Assembly: GCF_027107535.1 (NCBI RefSeq)
Contig: NZ_CP114283.1
Coordinates: forward strand, 7,378,001-7,442,000
Length of the DNA stretch: 64,000 bases
Source: Streptomyces aurantiacus
GTDB lineage: Bacteria > Actinomycetota > Actinomycetes > Streptomycetales > Streptomycetaceae
Reading direction: 5' to 3'
Part shown: piece after piece, positions 53,645 through 62,654 of the stretch
Layout: each line of letters opens with the position of its first letter
Numbering within the stretch: the first letter of the stretch is position 1
Notes under the pieces: model-generated
Database searches by the model: none
Told to the model about the DNA's origin: nothing
The model's input: the letters and a program-made list of their open reading frames with translations, nothing else
Position numbers and translations under genes: made by a program

Positions 53645-54032
53645 GTCGCTTGTCCTTCCTCTGTCCGCCCGCGTGGCGCCTTGTCGGCGCACACGGGCAG
53701 GGTCTGTCGCTGGTTGGCCTCCATCCTGCCCTTTTCGGCCATAAGTCGGCTGTAAGGCGGGTGCGGGGGCCGGGAATGCCAGATTTTCTCGTGCGGTTGA
53801 GGTTTCCGTGGAAGGGAGCGGGGGGAGGACGGCTTTACACCCCGCGATCACGCTCTGCTTGTGCCGCACCACCATGCGGTATGTCATGGTCCACTTCCGC
53901 AGGGCGGGCGTGGGTGTCCGGCACCGTCGCCGCCCAGCGGGGCTGCGCTGGGCACCTTGGAGACGTGATCGCCCCTCCCGATCGGCACACCCCCGTGCCA
54001 CCGACCCACGACCCAGGACGAGGGGGCGCAGC
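53645..54032. other. Intergenic region between cutR and a small plus-strand gene
   Basis: This 388-base divergent gap holds the cutR promoter with 11-bp repeats at 53735-53756, and further on the imperfect inverted repeat ACCATG...CATGGT (53873-53892). No gene beyond the flanks can be supported. Confidence 0.5.
53735..53756. promoter_or_regulatory. Two 11-bp direct repeats upstream of cutR
   Basis: TCGGCCATAAG (53735-53745) and TCGGCTGTAAG (53746-53756) match at 9 of 11 positions and abut. On the gene strand they read CTTACAGCCGA then CTTATGGCCGA. The 11-bp head-to-tail layout is the hallmark of OmpR-family binding, making this the likely CutR box. Confidence 0.65.
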
Positions 54033-54206
54033 ATGGACGCTTTCACCGCAGGACTTCTGCAGCGCATAAGGGCGACCGAGTCCGACCTGACGATGGCTCG
54101 CGAGACCGGCGACGACTTCCTCGCCGAGGTCGAGCAGGCCGAGCTCGACGACCTGCACCGCCTTGCCGCCGAGCACGGGGTTCAGGTCGGCGTGTCACAC
54201 GTCTGA
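54033..54206 (+). CDS. Small 57-residue helical protein
   Basis: A short acidic protein, MDAFTAGLLQRIRATESDLT then MARETGDDFLAEVEQAELDD and a short LHRLAAEHGVQVGVSHV end. It is likely one long helix or helical hairpin; no span or signal. ATG 54033 follows GAGGGGGCGC. I do not know its function, but the clear start site, coding composition and strand isolation support a real gene. Confidence 0.75.
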   Translation: MDAFTAGLLQRIRATESDLTMARETGDDFLAEVEQAELDDLHRLAAEHGVQVGVSHV

Positions 54207-54350
54207 TCCAGCTCGTCACGAGAGCGGGGCCCCGGCGGATCCAGTCCGGGGCCCCGCTTCGTCGTTGTCGTCCGGGGTGCCCCGGACGATGGCGTACGCG
54301 CTGTCCGTCGCGTGTCGTACGCGCTGTCGGTGGGAGCCGGGCGCGTGCTG

Positions 54351-55163
54351 TCAGTCGTGCCAGGCGCCCAGTTCCTCGAGGCGGGACTGGAGCGGCTCGA
54401 AGAGGCCGGGCGGGGCCGCGATCGTCAGGTCCGTCGAGCAGGGCTGTCCTGGACGCCCGCCGGTCAGCGCGCCCGCCTCCCGGGCGATCAGGTCGCCGGC
54501 GGCGTAGTCCCAGGGGTTCAGCCCGCGCTCGTAGTAGGCGTCCAGACGGCCCGTCGCCACGTCGCACAGGTCGATCGCGGCCGAGCCGCCCCGGCGGATG
54601 TCCCGGACCTGTGGGATCAGGTGTCCGACGACCTCCGCCTGGCGGGCCCTGCGGTCCGCGAGATAGCCGAAGCCGGTGCCGACGAGCGCCAGCCCGAAGT
54701 CGGGAGCGGGCCGCACGCGCGCGGGACGGTCGTTCAGGAAGGCTCCCTCGCCCAGGACGGCCCGGCAGGTCTCCGCGCGCATCGGGGCGTGCACGACCCC
54801 GACGAGCGTCTCACCGTCCTTGCGGGCCGCGATGGACACCGCCCAGCTGGGCAGTCCGTACAAATAGTTCACGGTCCCGTCGATCGGGTCGATCACCCAC
54901 TGGACACCGCTGGTGCCCTCGATGTCGGCGCCCTCCTCGCCGAGGACACCGTCGTCGGGCCTGCGGTCGGCCAGCAGACCGGTGATCATCTTCTCGGAGG
55001 CGATGTCCATCTCGGTGACGACGTCGACGGCACTGGACTTGGTCGCCGCCACACCCAGGTCGTCGGGGCGGCCGTCCCGCAGGAAGGCGCCGGCCCGACG
55101 GGCCGCGTCGAGCGCGATCTCCAGGAGCTCGGCCTTCAGCTCGTCGTCCGCTGTGGCGGTCAC
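54351..55163 (-). CDS. Inositol monophosphatase-family phosphatase (SuhB type)
   Basis: A 270-residue Mg2+-dependent phosphatase acting on inositol-1-phosphate or related sugar phosphates. The signature WVIDPIDGTVNYLYGLPSW holds the metal-binding Asp residues, GEEG supplies the Glu, and the second signature LNPWDYAAGDLIAREAGA is intact. Actinobacteria use it for inositol, needed for mycothiol and phosphatidylinositol. GTG 55163 is preferred because AGGAG precedes it; an ATG at 55175 overlaps the ferrochelatase stop. Either way it is coupled to hemH. Confidence 0.93.
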   Translation of the reverse strand: MTATADDELKAELLEIALDAARRAGAFLRDGRPDDLGVAATKSSAVDVVTEMDIASEKMITGLLADRRPDDGVLGEEGADIEGTSGVQWVIDPIDGTVNYLYGLPSWAVSIAARKDGETLVGVVHAPMRAETCRAVLGEGAFLNDRPARVRPAPDFGLALVGTGFGYLADRRARQAEVVGHLIPQVRDIRRGGSAAIDLCDVATGRLDAYYERGLNPWDYAAGDLIAREAGALTGGRPGQPCSTDLTIAAPPGLFEPLQSRLEELGAWHD

Positions 55164-55174
55164 GGGGCTCCTCA

Positions 55175-56302
55175 TCACGCGTACGGGCTGTCGGCGCCCG
55201 CGGCGGCGGGCTTGGGTGCGCGGGCGGGGCAGCAGCCCACCGGGCAGAGGTTGTGGCTGGGGCCCAGGGCGCCGAGGGCGCAGGGCGTCACGTCCCTGCC
55301 GCTCTCGGTGGCGGCCCGCTCCAGGACGAGGTCGCGGATCGCGGCGGCGAACCGCGGGTCGGCGCCCACGGTGGCCGACCGGCGCACCGGCAGTCCCAGC
55401 TCCTCGGCCTTGGCCCTGGCCTCCGTGTCGAGGTCGTAGAGGACCTCCATGTGGTCCGAGACGAACCCGATGGGCGCCATGACGACGGCCGGGACGCCGG
55501 CGCCGTGCAGGTCCTCCAGGTGGTCGCAGATGTCCGGCTCCAGCCACGGGATGTGCGGGGCTCCCGAACGCGACTGGTAGACGAGCTGCCAGGGATGGTC
55601 GGTCCCGGTCCGCTCGCGCACCGCGTCGGCGACGAGCCGGGCGACGTCCAGGTGCTGCTTCACGTACGCCCCGCCGTCGCCGTGTGCCTCGACGGGTCCG
55701 GAGGTGTCCGCCGAGGCGTCCGGGATCGAGTGCGTCGTGAAGGCGAGGTGCGCGCCCGCTCGGACGTCCTCGGGGAGCTCGGCGAGGGACTTCAGGACGC
55801 CCTCGACCATCGGTTCCAGGAAGCCCGGGTGGTTGAAGTAGTGCCGGAGCTTGTCGATGCGCGGCAGCTCCAGACCCTCGCCCTCCAGGGTCGCCAGGGC
55901 CCCGGCGAGGTCCTCGCGGTACTGCCGGCAGCCCGAGTACGAGGCGTACGCGCTCGTGGCGAGGAGCAGGACGCGACGGCGGCCGTCGGAGGCCATCTCG
56001 CGCAGGGTGTCGGTGAGGTACGGGCCCCAGTTCCGGTTGCCCCAGTAGACGGGAAGATCCAGGCCGTGGTCCGCGAAGTCCTTGCGGAGGGCGTCCAGCA
56101 GGGCGCGGTTCTGGTCGTTGATCGGGCTGACCCCGCCGAACAGGAAGTAATGCTGTCCGACTTCCTTGAGGCGTTCCTTGGGGATGCCCCGACCCCGCGT
56201 CACGTTCTCCAGGAACGGGACCACGTCGTCGGGGCCCTCGGGGCCGCCGAACGAGAGCAGGAGCAGGGCGTCGTAGGGGGTGGCATCGAGCGCGTCTCGC
56301 AT
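55175..56302 (-). CDS. hemH: Ferrochelatase (actinobacterial coproporphyrin type)
   Basis: A 375-residue ferrochelatase that inserts iron into the porphyrin. Motifs: [37 protein letters not shown], the metal-site [10 protein letters not shown] (catalytic His) and [20 protein letters not shown]. The C-terminal Cys-rich [13 protein letters not shown] suggests a 2Fe-2S cluster, as in actinobacterial enzymes. In actinobacteria this enzyme (CpfC) works in the coproporphyrin-dependent heme route. First gene of the hemH-suhB pair. Confidence 0.95.
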   Translation of the reverse strand: MRDALDATPYDALLLLSFGGPEGPDDVVPFLENVTRGRGIPKERLKEVGQHYFLFGGVSPINDQNRALLDALRKDFADHGLDLPVYWGNRNWGPYLTDTLREMASDGRRRVLLLATSAYASYSGCRQYREDLAGALATLEGEGLELPRIDKLRHYFNHPGFLEPMVEGVLKSLAELPEDVRAGAHLAFTTHSIPDASADTSGPVEAHGDGGAYVKQHLDVARLVADAVRERTGTDHPWQLVYQSRSGAPHIPWLEPDICDHLEDLHGAGVPAVVMAPIGFVSDHMEVLYDLDTEARAKAEELGLPVRRSATVGADPRFAAAIRDLVLERAATESGRDVTPCALGALGPSHNLCPVGCCPARAPKPAAAGADSPYA

Positions 56303-56475
56303 GCCTCGATCCTGCCATCCGCCGCTGACAGCCGGGCGACGGCGGGGGCCGTACAGCAGACGGACAGCGCACGGACACGGCGACCGAGGAAATCCCCATA
56401 TGCGTTAGGGTCACCTGACTCGTAAGCTGTATCGGCCAGATTCACGCCTTACCGGACCGTCACCGGAGACCACCC

Positions 56476-57714
56476 GTGCCAAGCCCGTACCGCGCCCTGT
56501 TCGCAGCTCCAGGCTCGAAGGGCTTCACCACCGCGGGCCTCCTCGGCCGGATGCCGCTGTCGATGATGGGCATCGGCGTGGTCACGATGATCTCCCAGGT
56601 CACGGGGCGGTACGGGCTCGCGGGCGCTCTCTCGGCGACGATGGCGCTGTCCGCGGCGGTGCTCGGTCCGCAGGTGTCCCGGCTGGTCGACCGGTACGGG
56701 CAACGGCGGGTGCTGCGGCCCGCCACGATGTGCGCGCTCGCCGCGTCCGCCGGACTTCTGCTGACGGTCCGCTTCGAGGGACCGGACTGGGTGCTGTTCG
56801 TCTGCTCGGCGGGCATCGGCTGCGTACCGAGCGTCGGGGCGATGACCAGGGCTCGCTGGGCGCTGCTCTACCGGGGCAGGCCCGAGCTCCACACCGCGTA
56901 CGCCTTCGAGTCCGTCGTCGACGAGATCTGCTTCATCTTCGGGCCGATCATCTCCATCGGCCTGTCCACCGTGTGGTTCCCGGAGGCCGGGCCGCTGCTC
57001 GCGGCCTGTTTCCTGGCGGCCGGCGTCTTCTGGCTGACGTCCCAGCGCGCCACCGAGCCCCCGCCGCATCCGCGTGAGCACCACAAGGGAGGCTCGGCCC
57101 TGCGCTCGGCCGGACTGCAGGTACTGGTGGCCACCTTCGTGGCGACCGGCGCGATCTTCGGCGCGGTCGACGTGGTCACCGTGGCCTTCGCCGACGAGGA
57201 AGGGCACAAGGGAGCCGCGAGCGTCGTCCTCGCCGTGTACGCGGCGGGGTCCTGCGCGGCGGGGGCGGTCTTCGGGCTGCTGCGCTTCGCCGGGGCGCCC
57301 GCCCGCAGGTGGGTGCTGGGCATATGCGCCATGGCCGTGAGTATGATCCCCCTCCTACTGGTCGGAAACTTGCCGTTCCTGGCCGTGGCGCTGTTCGTTG
57401 CGGGCCTGTCCATCGCGCCGACGATGATCACGACGATGGCCCTCGTCGAACTGCACGTACCACGCGCGAAACTGACCGAGGGCATGACATGGGTGAGCAC
57501 CGGGCTCGCGGTCGGGGTCGCGCTCGGTTCCTCCCTGTCCGGCTGGGTGATCGACACGGCCGGGGCGCGGGCCGGGTACGGGGTTCCGGTCGCGGCCGGG
57601 GCCGTCGCGGTCGCGGTGGGTTTCCTGGGGTATCGCCGGCTGAGCAGGCCGGTTCCGCAGCGGGGAGGGACCCATGAGGAGCACAGTGAGCGGGAAGAGC
57701 GGCACCTGGCGTAA
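56476..57714 (+). CDS. MFS transporter
   Basis: A 412-residue, 12-span transporter: ATMALSAAVLGPQVSRLVDR with the A-motif RYGQRRVLRP after span 2, and a central charged loop about residues 190-215. It resembles small-substrate exporters; the substrate is unknown. GTG 56476 is the start. Its end overlaps the start of the FAD oxidase gene by 41 bases, so the two form an operon, which suggests a link between transport and sugar-lactone oxidation. Confidence 0.88.
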   Translation: MPSPYRALFAAPGSKGFTTAGLLGRMPLSMMGIGVVTMISQVTGRYGLAGALSATMALSAAVLGPQVSRLVDRYGQRRVLRPATMCALAASAGLLLTVRFEGPDWVLFVCSAGIGCVPSVGAMTRARWALLYRGRPELHTAYAFESVVDEICFIFGPIISIGLSTVWFPEAGPLLAACFLAAGVFWLTSQRATEPPPHPREHHKGGSALRSAGLQVLVATFVATGAIFGAVDVVTVAFADEEGHKGAASVVLAVYAAGSCAAGAVFGLLRFAGAPARRWVLGICAMAVSMIPLLLVGNLPFLAVALFVAGLSIAPTMITTMALVELHVPRAKLTEGMTWVSTGLAVGVALGSSLSGWVIDTAGARAGYGVPVAAGAVAVAVGFLGYRRLSRPVPQRGGTHEEHSEREERHLA

Positions 57715-58993
57715 CTGGGCGGGGAACGTCACCGCCCGGCCTGCGCGGGAGGTCACTCCGGCTTCCGTGGAGGAACTCTCCGCCGCCGTGCGCGAGGCCG
57801 CGGAGGACGGGCTCAGGGTCAAGGCCGTGGGCGCCGGCCACTCCTTCACCGCGGCCGCGGCGACCGACGGCGTACTGATCCGTCCTCAACTGCTGACCGG
57901 CATCCGCCGGATCGACCGCGAAGCGGGCACCGTCACGGTGGAGGCCGGCACGCCCCTCAAGCGCCTCAACCTGGCCCTGGCCCGAGAGGGACTGTCGCTC
58001 ACGAACATGGGCGACATCATGGAGCAGACGGTGTCCGGCGCGACCAGCACGGGCACGCACGGCACCGGCCGCGACTCCGCCTCGATCGCCGCCCAGATCA
58101 AGGGCCTTGAACTGGTGACCGCCGACGGCTCGGTCCTCACCTGCTCAGAGAAGGAGAACGCCGAGGTCTTCGCGGCCGCCCGGGTCGGAATGGGGGCCCT
58201 GGGCGTCATCACCGCGATCACCTTCTCCGTGGAGCCCCTCTTCCTGCTCACCGCCCGTGAGGAGCCGATGAGTTTCGACGAGGTGACGCGTTCCTTCGAC
58301 GAACTGTTCACGGAGAACGAGCACTTCGAGTTCTACTGGTTCCCGCACACCGGCAACTGCAGCACCAAGCGCAACAACCGCAGCGCAGGCCCGGAGAACC
58401 CGATCGGCACCGTCCGCGGTCTCTTCGAGGACGAGTTCCTCTCCAACGGCGTCTTCCACGCGGCCAACTACGTGGGCCGGGCCGTGCCCGCCACGATCCC
58501 CTCGATCGCGAGGATCTCCAGCCGCGCGCTCTCCGCACGCACCTACACCGACATTCCCTACAAGGTCTTCACTTCCCCACGCCGGGTGAAGTTCACGGAG
58601 ATGGAATACGCCGTTCCGCGCGCCGCCCTCGTCGAGACGCTGCGTGAACTGAAGGCCATGGTCGACCGTTCGCCGCTGCGCATCAGCTTCCCGGTGGAGG
58701 TGCGCACGGCCCCCGCGGACGACATCACGCTCTCCACCGCGTCCGGCCGGGAGAGCGCGTACATCGCGGTCCACATGTTCCGGGGCACGCCGTACCAGGC
58801 GTACTTCAGCGCCGCCGAGCGCATCTTCACCGCGCACGAGGGGCGGCCGCACTGGGGCAAGGTGCACACCCGCGACGCGGAGTACTTCGCCGGCGTCTAT
58901 CCGCGGTTCGGCGAGTTCACCGAGCTGCGGGACCGGCTCGACCCGGAACGGCGGTTCGGGAACGACTACTTGCGCCGGATCCTGGGCGAGTAG
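57674..58993 (+). CDS. FAD-linked sugar-lactone/alditol oxidase (ALO family)
   Basis: A 439-residue VAO-family flavoenzyme. The N-terminal FAD domain has LRVKAVGAGHSFTAAAATDG and SGATSTGTHGTGRDSASIAA; the C-terminal ALO domain contains the HWxK-type motif PHWGKVHTRD and the end RLDPERRFGNDYLRRIL. It resembles D-arabinono-1,4-lactone oxidase or L-gulono-lactone dehydrogenase and alditol oxidases; the substrate is not clear. No classic covalent-FAD HXX pattern is obvious apart from GHSF. Start 57674 lies inside the MFS gene with AGGGACC upstream. Confidence 0.9.
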   Translation: MRSTVSGKSGTWRNWAGNVTARPAREVTPASVEELSAAVREAAEDGLRVKAVGAGHSFTAAAATDGVLIRPQLLTGIRRIDREAGTVTVEAGTPLKRLNLALAREGLSLTNMGDIMEQTVSGATSTGTHGTGRDSASIAAQIKGLELVTADGSVLTCSEKENAEVFAAARVGMGALGVITAITFSVEPLFLLTAREEPMSFDEVTRSFDELFTENEHFEFYWFPHTGNCSTKRNNRSAGPENPIGTVRGLFEDEFLSNGVFHAANYVGRAVPATIPSIARISSRALSARTYTDIPYKVFTSPRRVKFTEMEYAVPRAALVETLRELKAMVDRSPLRISFPVEVRTAPADDITLSTASGRESAYIAVHMFRGTPYQAYFSAAERIFTAHEGRPHWGKVHTRDAEYFAGVYPRFGEFTELRDRLDPERRFGNDYLRRILGE

Positions 58994-59442
58994 CCGTTCG
59001 CTCCGACCGGTTGCCCGAGCACAGGACATGCGGGCGAAACGATTGTTTCCGTTTTCGCCGGGCATGTGAAGCACGAGGCTGGCCATGGTCGACGGAGCGT
59101 CACGCGGAGCGGTCAACTCCCGCTTCCGGACAGAAGTTCGGTGGCGTGCCGATCCACGCAAGTGGCCCGAATGGAGTACTGTTGCGAGCCCTGGGTCCGG
59201 ACACTCGCCAGGGCGTCCGGGGCCTTCCAGGACCGCCGGGAGGGGGCTCGTTGCACAGGGTGATGAGGTTCGTCACTTAGCGTTGCGAATAGGTAACCGT
59301 GCCATAACGGCGATCCAGGGCCCACGCCCGACACGCCGGGCAACTCGGCAAGGTTGTGGCAGGCTGCACCCGGGCAGGCCACACTCGACTAGCGGAAGCA
59401 GCGACGCACGTGACGTCGGCAGGCACCACCCGGGAGGTCCCC
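58994..59442. other. Intergenic region upstream of sepH
   Basis: This 449-base gap holds a hairpin downstream of the FAD oxidase, GGCGAAA...TTTCGCC (59033-59059), and then the sepH promoter region. Several frames are open, but their composition does not look coding and they lack ribosome sites. I see no gene in it. Confidence 0.55.
59033..59059 (+). terminator. Hairpin downstream of the FAD oxidase gene
   Basis: GGCGAAA pairs with TTTCGCC around a 13-base loop that contains GTTTCC, 40 bases after the stop codon. A modest terminator candidate. Confidence 0.5.
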
Positions 59443-60531
59443 ATGCCCGAACTGCGTGTCGTGGCCGTCTCCAACGACGGCACACGGCTGGTGCTGAAGG
59501 CTGCGGACAGCACGGAGTACACGCTTCCGATTGACGAGCGTCTACGCGCCGCCGTACGCGGCGACCGTCCCCGCCTCGGCCAGATCGAGATCGAGGTGGA
59601 GAGCCATCTCCGCCCCCGAGACATCCAGGCGCGTATACGTGCCGGAGCATCCGCCGAAGAGGTGGCCCAGCTCGCCGGCATCCCCGTCGACCGTGTGCGC
59701 CGCTTCGAGGGACCCGTACTCGCCGAGCGTGCCTTCATGGCCGAGCGGGCCCGTAAGACCCCGGTCCGCCGCCCCGGAGAAACGACCGGTCCCCAGCTCG
59801 GTGAGGCGGTGCAGGAACGTCTCCTGATGCGCGGCGCCGACAAGGAGACCGTCCAGTGGGACTCCTGGCGCCGGGACGACGGCACCTGGGAAGTCCTGCT
59901 GGTCTACCGGGTGGCGAGCGAACCGCACTCGGCGAGCTGGACGTACGACCCGCCCCGGCGGCTCGTCCAGGCCGTCGACGACGAGGCGCGCTCGCTGATC
60001 GGTGAGTCCGAGGACCTCGCCGCTGCCGAGCCGAGCTTCCCGTTCGTTCCGCGCATCGCCCGCCTGCCGCGCGACCGCCCGCTGGACCGTGCCCTGGACC
60101 GGCAGATCGAGCGACCGAGCCTGCCCTCGCCGTCGCCCGAGCCCGACCTGGACGAGAGCACCGGCGAGCGCGAGCGCGACTCGCTCACCAGTCTCCTGGA
60201 GGCGGTTCCCAGCTTCCGCGGCGACATGGTGGTGCCCGAGCGTCCCTCGACCGCTCCCGCCGCCTCGACCACCTCCACCACGGAGCGTCCCGAGACGGAG
60301 GAACCGCTCGACCCCGAGCCCGAGGTGGAGGAGCCCCCGGCTCCCGCCGCCTCGGCCGGTTCCGCCTACGCCGACGTGCTCATGCCGCGTTCGGTGGCCA
60401 GCCATCGCGAACGTCTGGTCGGTGCCACCGACCGGCAGGCGGAGGCGGACGGGGTCCGTCCCGGACGCAGAGCGGCCGTGCCGAGCTGGGACGAGATCGT
60501 CTTCGGGACACGCCGGAAGAAGCAGGACTGA
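59443..60531 (+). CDS. sepH: Septation protein SepH
   Basis: A 362-residue actinobacterial division protein that stimulates FtsZ assembly. The N-terminal DUF3071 region begins MPELRVVAVSNDGTRLVLKA and contains an HTH-like segment IQARIRAGASAEEVAQLAGI that binds FtsZ; the middle is Pro/Glu-rich and disordered (about 210-320); the C-terminus has the conserved RAAVPSWDEIVFGTRRKK. ATG 59443 follows CGGGAGG. Monocistronic, ended by a clear hairpin. Confidence 0.95.
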   Translation: MPELRVVAVSNDGTRLVLKAADSTEYTLPIDERLRAAVRGDRPRLGQIEIEVESHLRPRDIQARIRAGASAEEVAQLAGIPVDRVRRFEGPVLAERAFMAERARKTPVRRPGETTGPQLGEAVQERLLMRGADKETVQWDSWRRDDGTWEVLLVYRVASEPHSASWTYDPPRRLVQAVDDEARSLIGESEDLAAAEPSFPFVPRIARLPRDRPLDRALDRQIERPSLPSPSPEPDLDESTGERERDSLTSLLEAVPSFRGDMVVPERPSTAPAASTTSTTERPETEEPLDPEPEVEEPPAPAASAGSAYADVLMPRSVASHRERLVGATDRQAEADGVRPGRRAAVPSWDEIVFGTRRKKQD

Positions 60532-60544
60532 GAACATGCAGCAC

Positions 60545-60573
60545 AGGGCTCGCGCCATCTCGGTGCGAGCCCT
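60545..60573. terminator. Terminator hairpin after sepH
   Basis: AGGGCTCGC pairs with GCGAGCCCT around an 11-base loop, followed by TT. It lies 14 bases after the sepH stop and before the convergent sulfurtransferase gene. Confidence 0.8.
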
Positions 60574-60646
60574 TTGTGCCGCCGTCCGCCGTTCGCCGCC
60601 CCGTGCCGCCGCGCCCGTCGGGCGGCGGCCGGCCGCCGCCGGGGAG

Positions 60647-61474
60647 CTACTGCGGGTCGGGCCCCGTCGCCACCGGGCGCGCTTCGTCCTGGGACCACTC
60701 CGACCAGGAGCCCGCGTACAGCGCGGCCGGGATGCCCGCGACCGCCAGAGCGAGCACCTCGTGCGCGCCGGAGACACCCGAACCGCAGTAGACACCCACC
60801 TCGCAAGTGCCGTCGGCGCCCAGGGACCTGAAGCGGTCGGCGAGTTCGCCCGCCGGGAGGAAGCAGCCGGATTCGGCCACATTCCCGGTGGTCGGCGCCG
60901 AGACCGCGCCGGGGATGTGTCCGCCGACACGGTCGATCGGCTCGACGTCGCCGCGGTAGCGCTCGGCAGCCCGGGCGTCGAGGAGGACACCGCTGCGGGC
61001 CAGCGCCGCGGCGCCGTCGGCGTCCAGCAGGGGCAGCGCTCCGGGAGCCGGTACGAAGGTGCCGGCGGCCGGGGCCGGGTGGCCGCCCTCGACCGGACCG
61101 CTCCAGGCGGCGAGGCCGCCGTCAAGGACGCGCACCGACGGATGCCCCGTCCAGCGCAACAGCCACCAGGCCCGCGCGGCGGCCCAGCCGAGGCCACCGT
61201 CGTACACCACGACATCACGGTCCTCGGACACCCCGGCCGCGCGCATGGCCTCTCCGAAGACCTTCGGATCGGGCAGCGGATGCCGGCCCGCCGCGCCGGC
61301 GGGAGCCGCCAGTTCGGTGTCCAGGTCCACGTAGACCGCCCCCGGAATGTGTGCCTCCTCGTAGGCGTGGCGCAGGTTCGGGCCGCCGAGCTGCCAGCGG
61401 ACGTCCAGCACGACCGGGGGGTTGGGGCCCGCCAGGTCACCGGCGAGCCGGGATGCGGAGATGATGTCGTTCAT
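60647..61474 (-). CDS. Sulfurtransferase (tandem rhodanese, mercaptopyruvate type)
   Basis: A 275-residue two-rhodanese-domain enzyme. Domain 1 begins PPVVLDVRWQLGGPNLRHAY; domain 2 carries the active-site loop VYCGSGVSGAHEVLAL, with Cys in CGSGVSG, the loop type of 3-mercaptopyruvate sulfurtransferases rather than thiosulfate ones. It likely transfers sulfur to a thiol acceptor or cyanide. ATG 61474 starts MNDIISASRLAGDL; an upstream ATG at 61504 is less likely. Confidence 0.92.
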   Translation of the reverse strand: MNDIISASRLAGDLAGPNPPVVLDVRWQLGGPNLRHAYEEAHIPGAVYVDLDTELAAPAGAAGRHPLPDPKVFGEAMRAAGVSEDRDVVVYDGGLGWAAARAWWLLRWTGHPSVRVLDGGLAAWSGPVEGGHPAPAAGTFVPAPGALPLLDADGAAALARSGVLLDARAAERYRGDVEPIDRVGGHIPGAVSAPTTGNVAESGCFLPAGELADRFRSLGADGTCEVGVYCGSGVSGAHEVLALAVAGIPAALYAGSWSEWSQDEARPVATGPDPQ

Positions 61475-61788
61475 GGCCACCATCCTCGCGTACGGAGTGG
61501 CCACATCGTCCAGGTCCGGCTACTCTGCTCGGCCGGACAGGACCGACCACACGGCGTGCAGGACCGGACACACACCGTACGGGCCTGCAGGCATGGCCGG
61601 GCCGTCGCGGGGAAGCCGATGGGCAACAGGTTTTCGGGCATTCTCCCGCCATGGGCCGTTCGACCGGGGCGCGGCATGCCCCGGGTGGTGCGACCATCGG
61701 CATCGGGCACTCAAGTCCGCGGCGACGGCACGCCCGGTTCGGAAGCGGAAGTGAAGCGGCCCCACGAGGCGCCGAGGAGAGGGTGACG
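61475..61788. promoter_or_regulatory. Divergent promoter region with a 21-bp-spaced repeat
   Basis: This 314-base gap between the sulfurtransferase and the glyoxalase-fold gene contains CAGGACCG twice (61538-61545 and 61559-61566), starting 21 bases apart and each followed by an ACAC word. Two-turn spacing hints at an operator. No gene is seen. Confidence 0.45.
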
Positions 61789-62583
61789 ATGACCGAGGCA
61801 CGGGGGTCGGCCGGCCTGAACGGCACTGCGTACCCGCCCGGCACACCCTGCTGGGTGAGTCTGATGGTGCACGGGATGACCGCGACCCAGGAGTTCTACG
61901 GGGAACTGTTCGGCTGGGAGTTCCAGCCCGGTCCACAGCAGCTGGGCGCCTACGTGCGGGCGCAGCTGGACGGGCAGGAGGTGGCGGGTATCGGCCAGCT
62001 TCCGCCGGACCGTCATCTGCCCGTCGCGTGGACGCCCTACCTCGCCTCGGACGACGTGGACCTGACGGCGGAGACGGTCCGGCACTGCGGTGGCACGGTC
62101 GGCGTCGGTCCGCTGGTCGCCGACGACGCCGGTCGTCTGGCCATCGCCTCCGACCCCTCCGGGGCCGTGTTCGGCGTCTGGCAGGCGGCCGCCCACCTCG
62201 GTACGGGGATCACCGGCGTGCCCGGGACGCCCACGTGGAACGAGCTCATCACCCGTGACTCCGCCGGCGTCGCCAAGTTCTACGAGACGGTCTTCGGCTT
62301 CGAGGAGGAGCCCGTCGTCTCCGCCGACTACGACTACATCACCCTCCACGTCAAGGGCCGCCCGGTGGCCGGAATCCACGGCGTCGGCAACGCTCTTCCC
62401 CGCGACCGCGGGGCCCACTGGATGACGTACTTCGAGGTCACCGACGTGGACTCGGCCGTGGTCCAGGTCCTCGACCTGGGCGGTCATGTGCTCCGGCCGG
62501 CCCACGAGGCCTCGCACGGTCGCGTCGCGACGGTGGCGGACCCCGAGGGCGCGGTGTTCTCCGTGGTACGCACGCGCCACTGA
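61789..62583 (+). CDS. VOC (glyoxalase-fold) family protein, two domains
   Basis: A 264-residue protein with two betaalpha-beta-beta-beta VOC units: PCWVSLMVHGMTATQEFYGE, LFGWEFQPGPQQLGA, and a second TWNELITRDSAGVAKFYETV, FGFEEEPVVSADYDYITLHV. Each VOC unit ends with a PEGA/PSGA-VF segment. It resembles hydroxylase-type proteins of antibiotic clusters annotated as glyoxalase-like; the metal ligands and substrate are not clear. ATG 61789 follows GAGGAGAGG. A GTG two codons earlier is possible. Confidence 0.87.
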   Translation: MTEARGSAGLNGTAYPPGTPCWVSLMVHGMTATQEFYGELFGWEFQPGPQQLGAYVRAQLDGQEVAGIGQLPPDRHLPVAWTPYLASDDVDLTAETVRHCGGTVGVGPLVADDAGRLAIASDPSGAVFGVWQAAAHLGTGITGVPGTPTWNELITRDSAGVAKFYETVFGFEEEPVVSADYDYITLHVKGRPVAGIHGVGNALPRDRGAHWMTYFEVTDVDSAVVQVLDLGGHVLRPAHEASHGRVATVADPEGAVFSVVRTRH

Positions 62584-62618
62584 GCCGACCGGGGCGAACG
62601 GGCCGCACCGTGCTCCCA

Positions 62619-62634
62619 CGGCATGCGCATGCCG
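62619..62634. terminator. Palindrome between the VOC and tdk genes
   Basis: CGGCATGCGCATGCCG is a perfect 16-base palindrome between the convergent VOC and thymidine kinase genes. The short stem makes it a modest terminator. Confidence 0.45.
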
Positions 62635-62654
62635 CTCGGCCGGGCGCTCACACG

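Noticed and set aside
53808..54032. An N-terminal extension of the 57-residue protein
   Set aside because: The upstream codons are Arg/Pro-rich and the GAGGGGGCGC ribosome site supports the start at 54033.
59113..59382. An 89-codon minus-strand frame upstream of sepH
   Set aside because: No ribosome site, no recognisable family, and composition not clearly coding; treated as intergenic.
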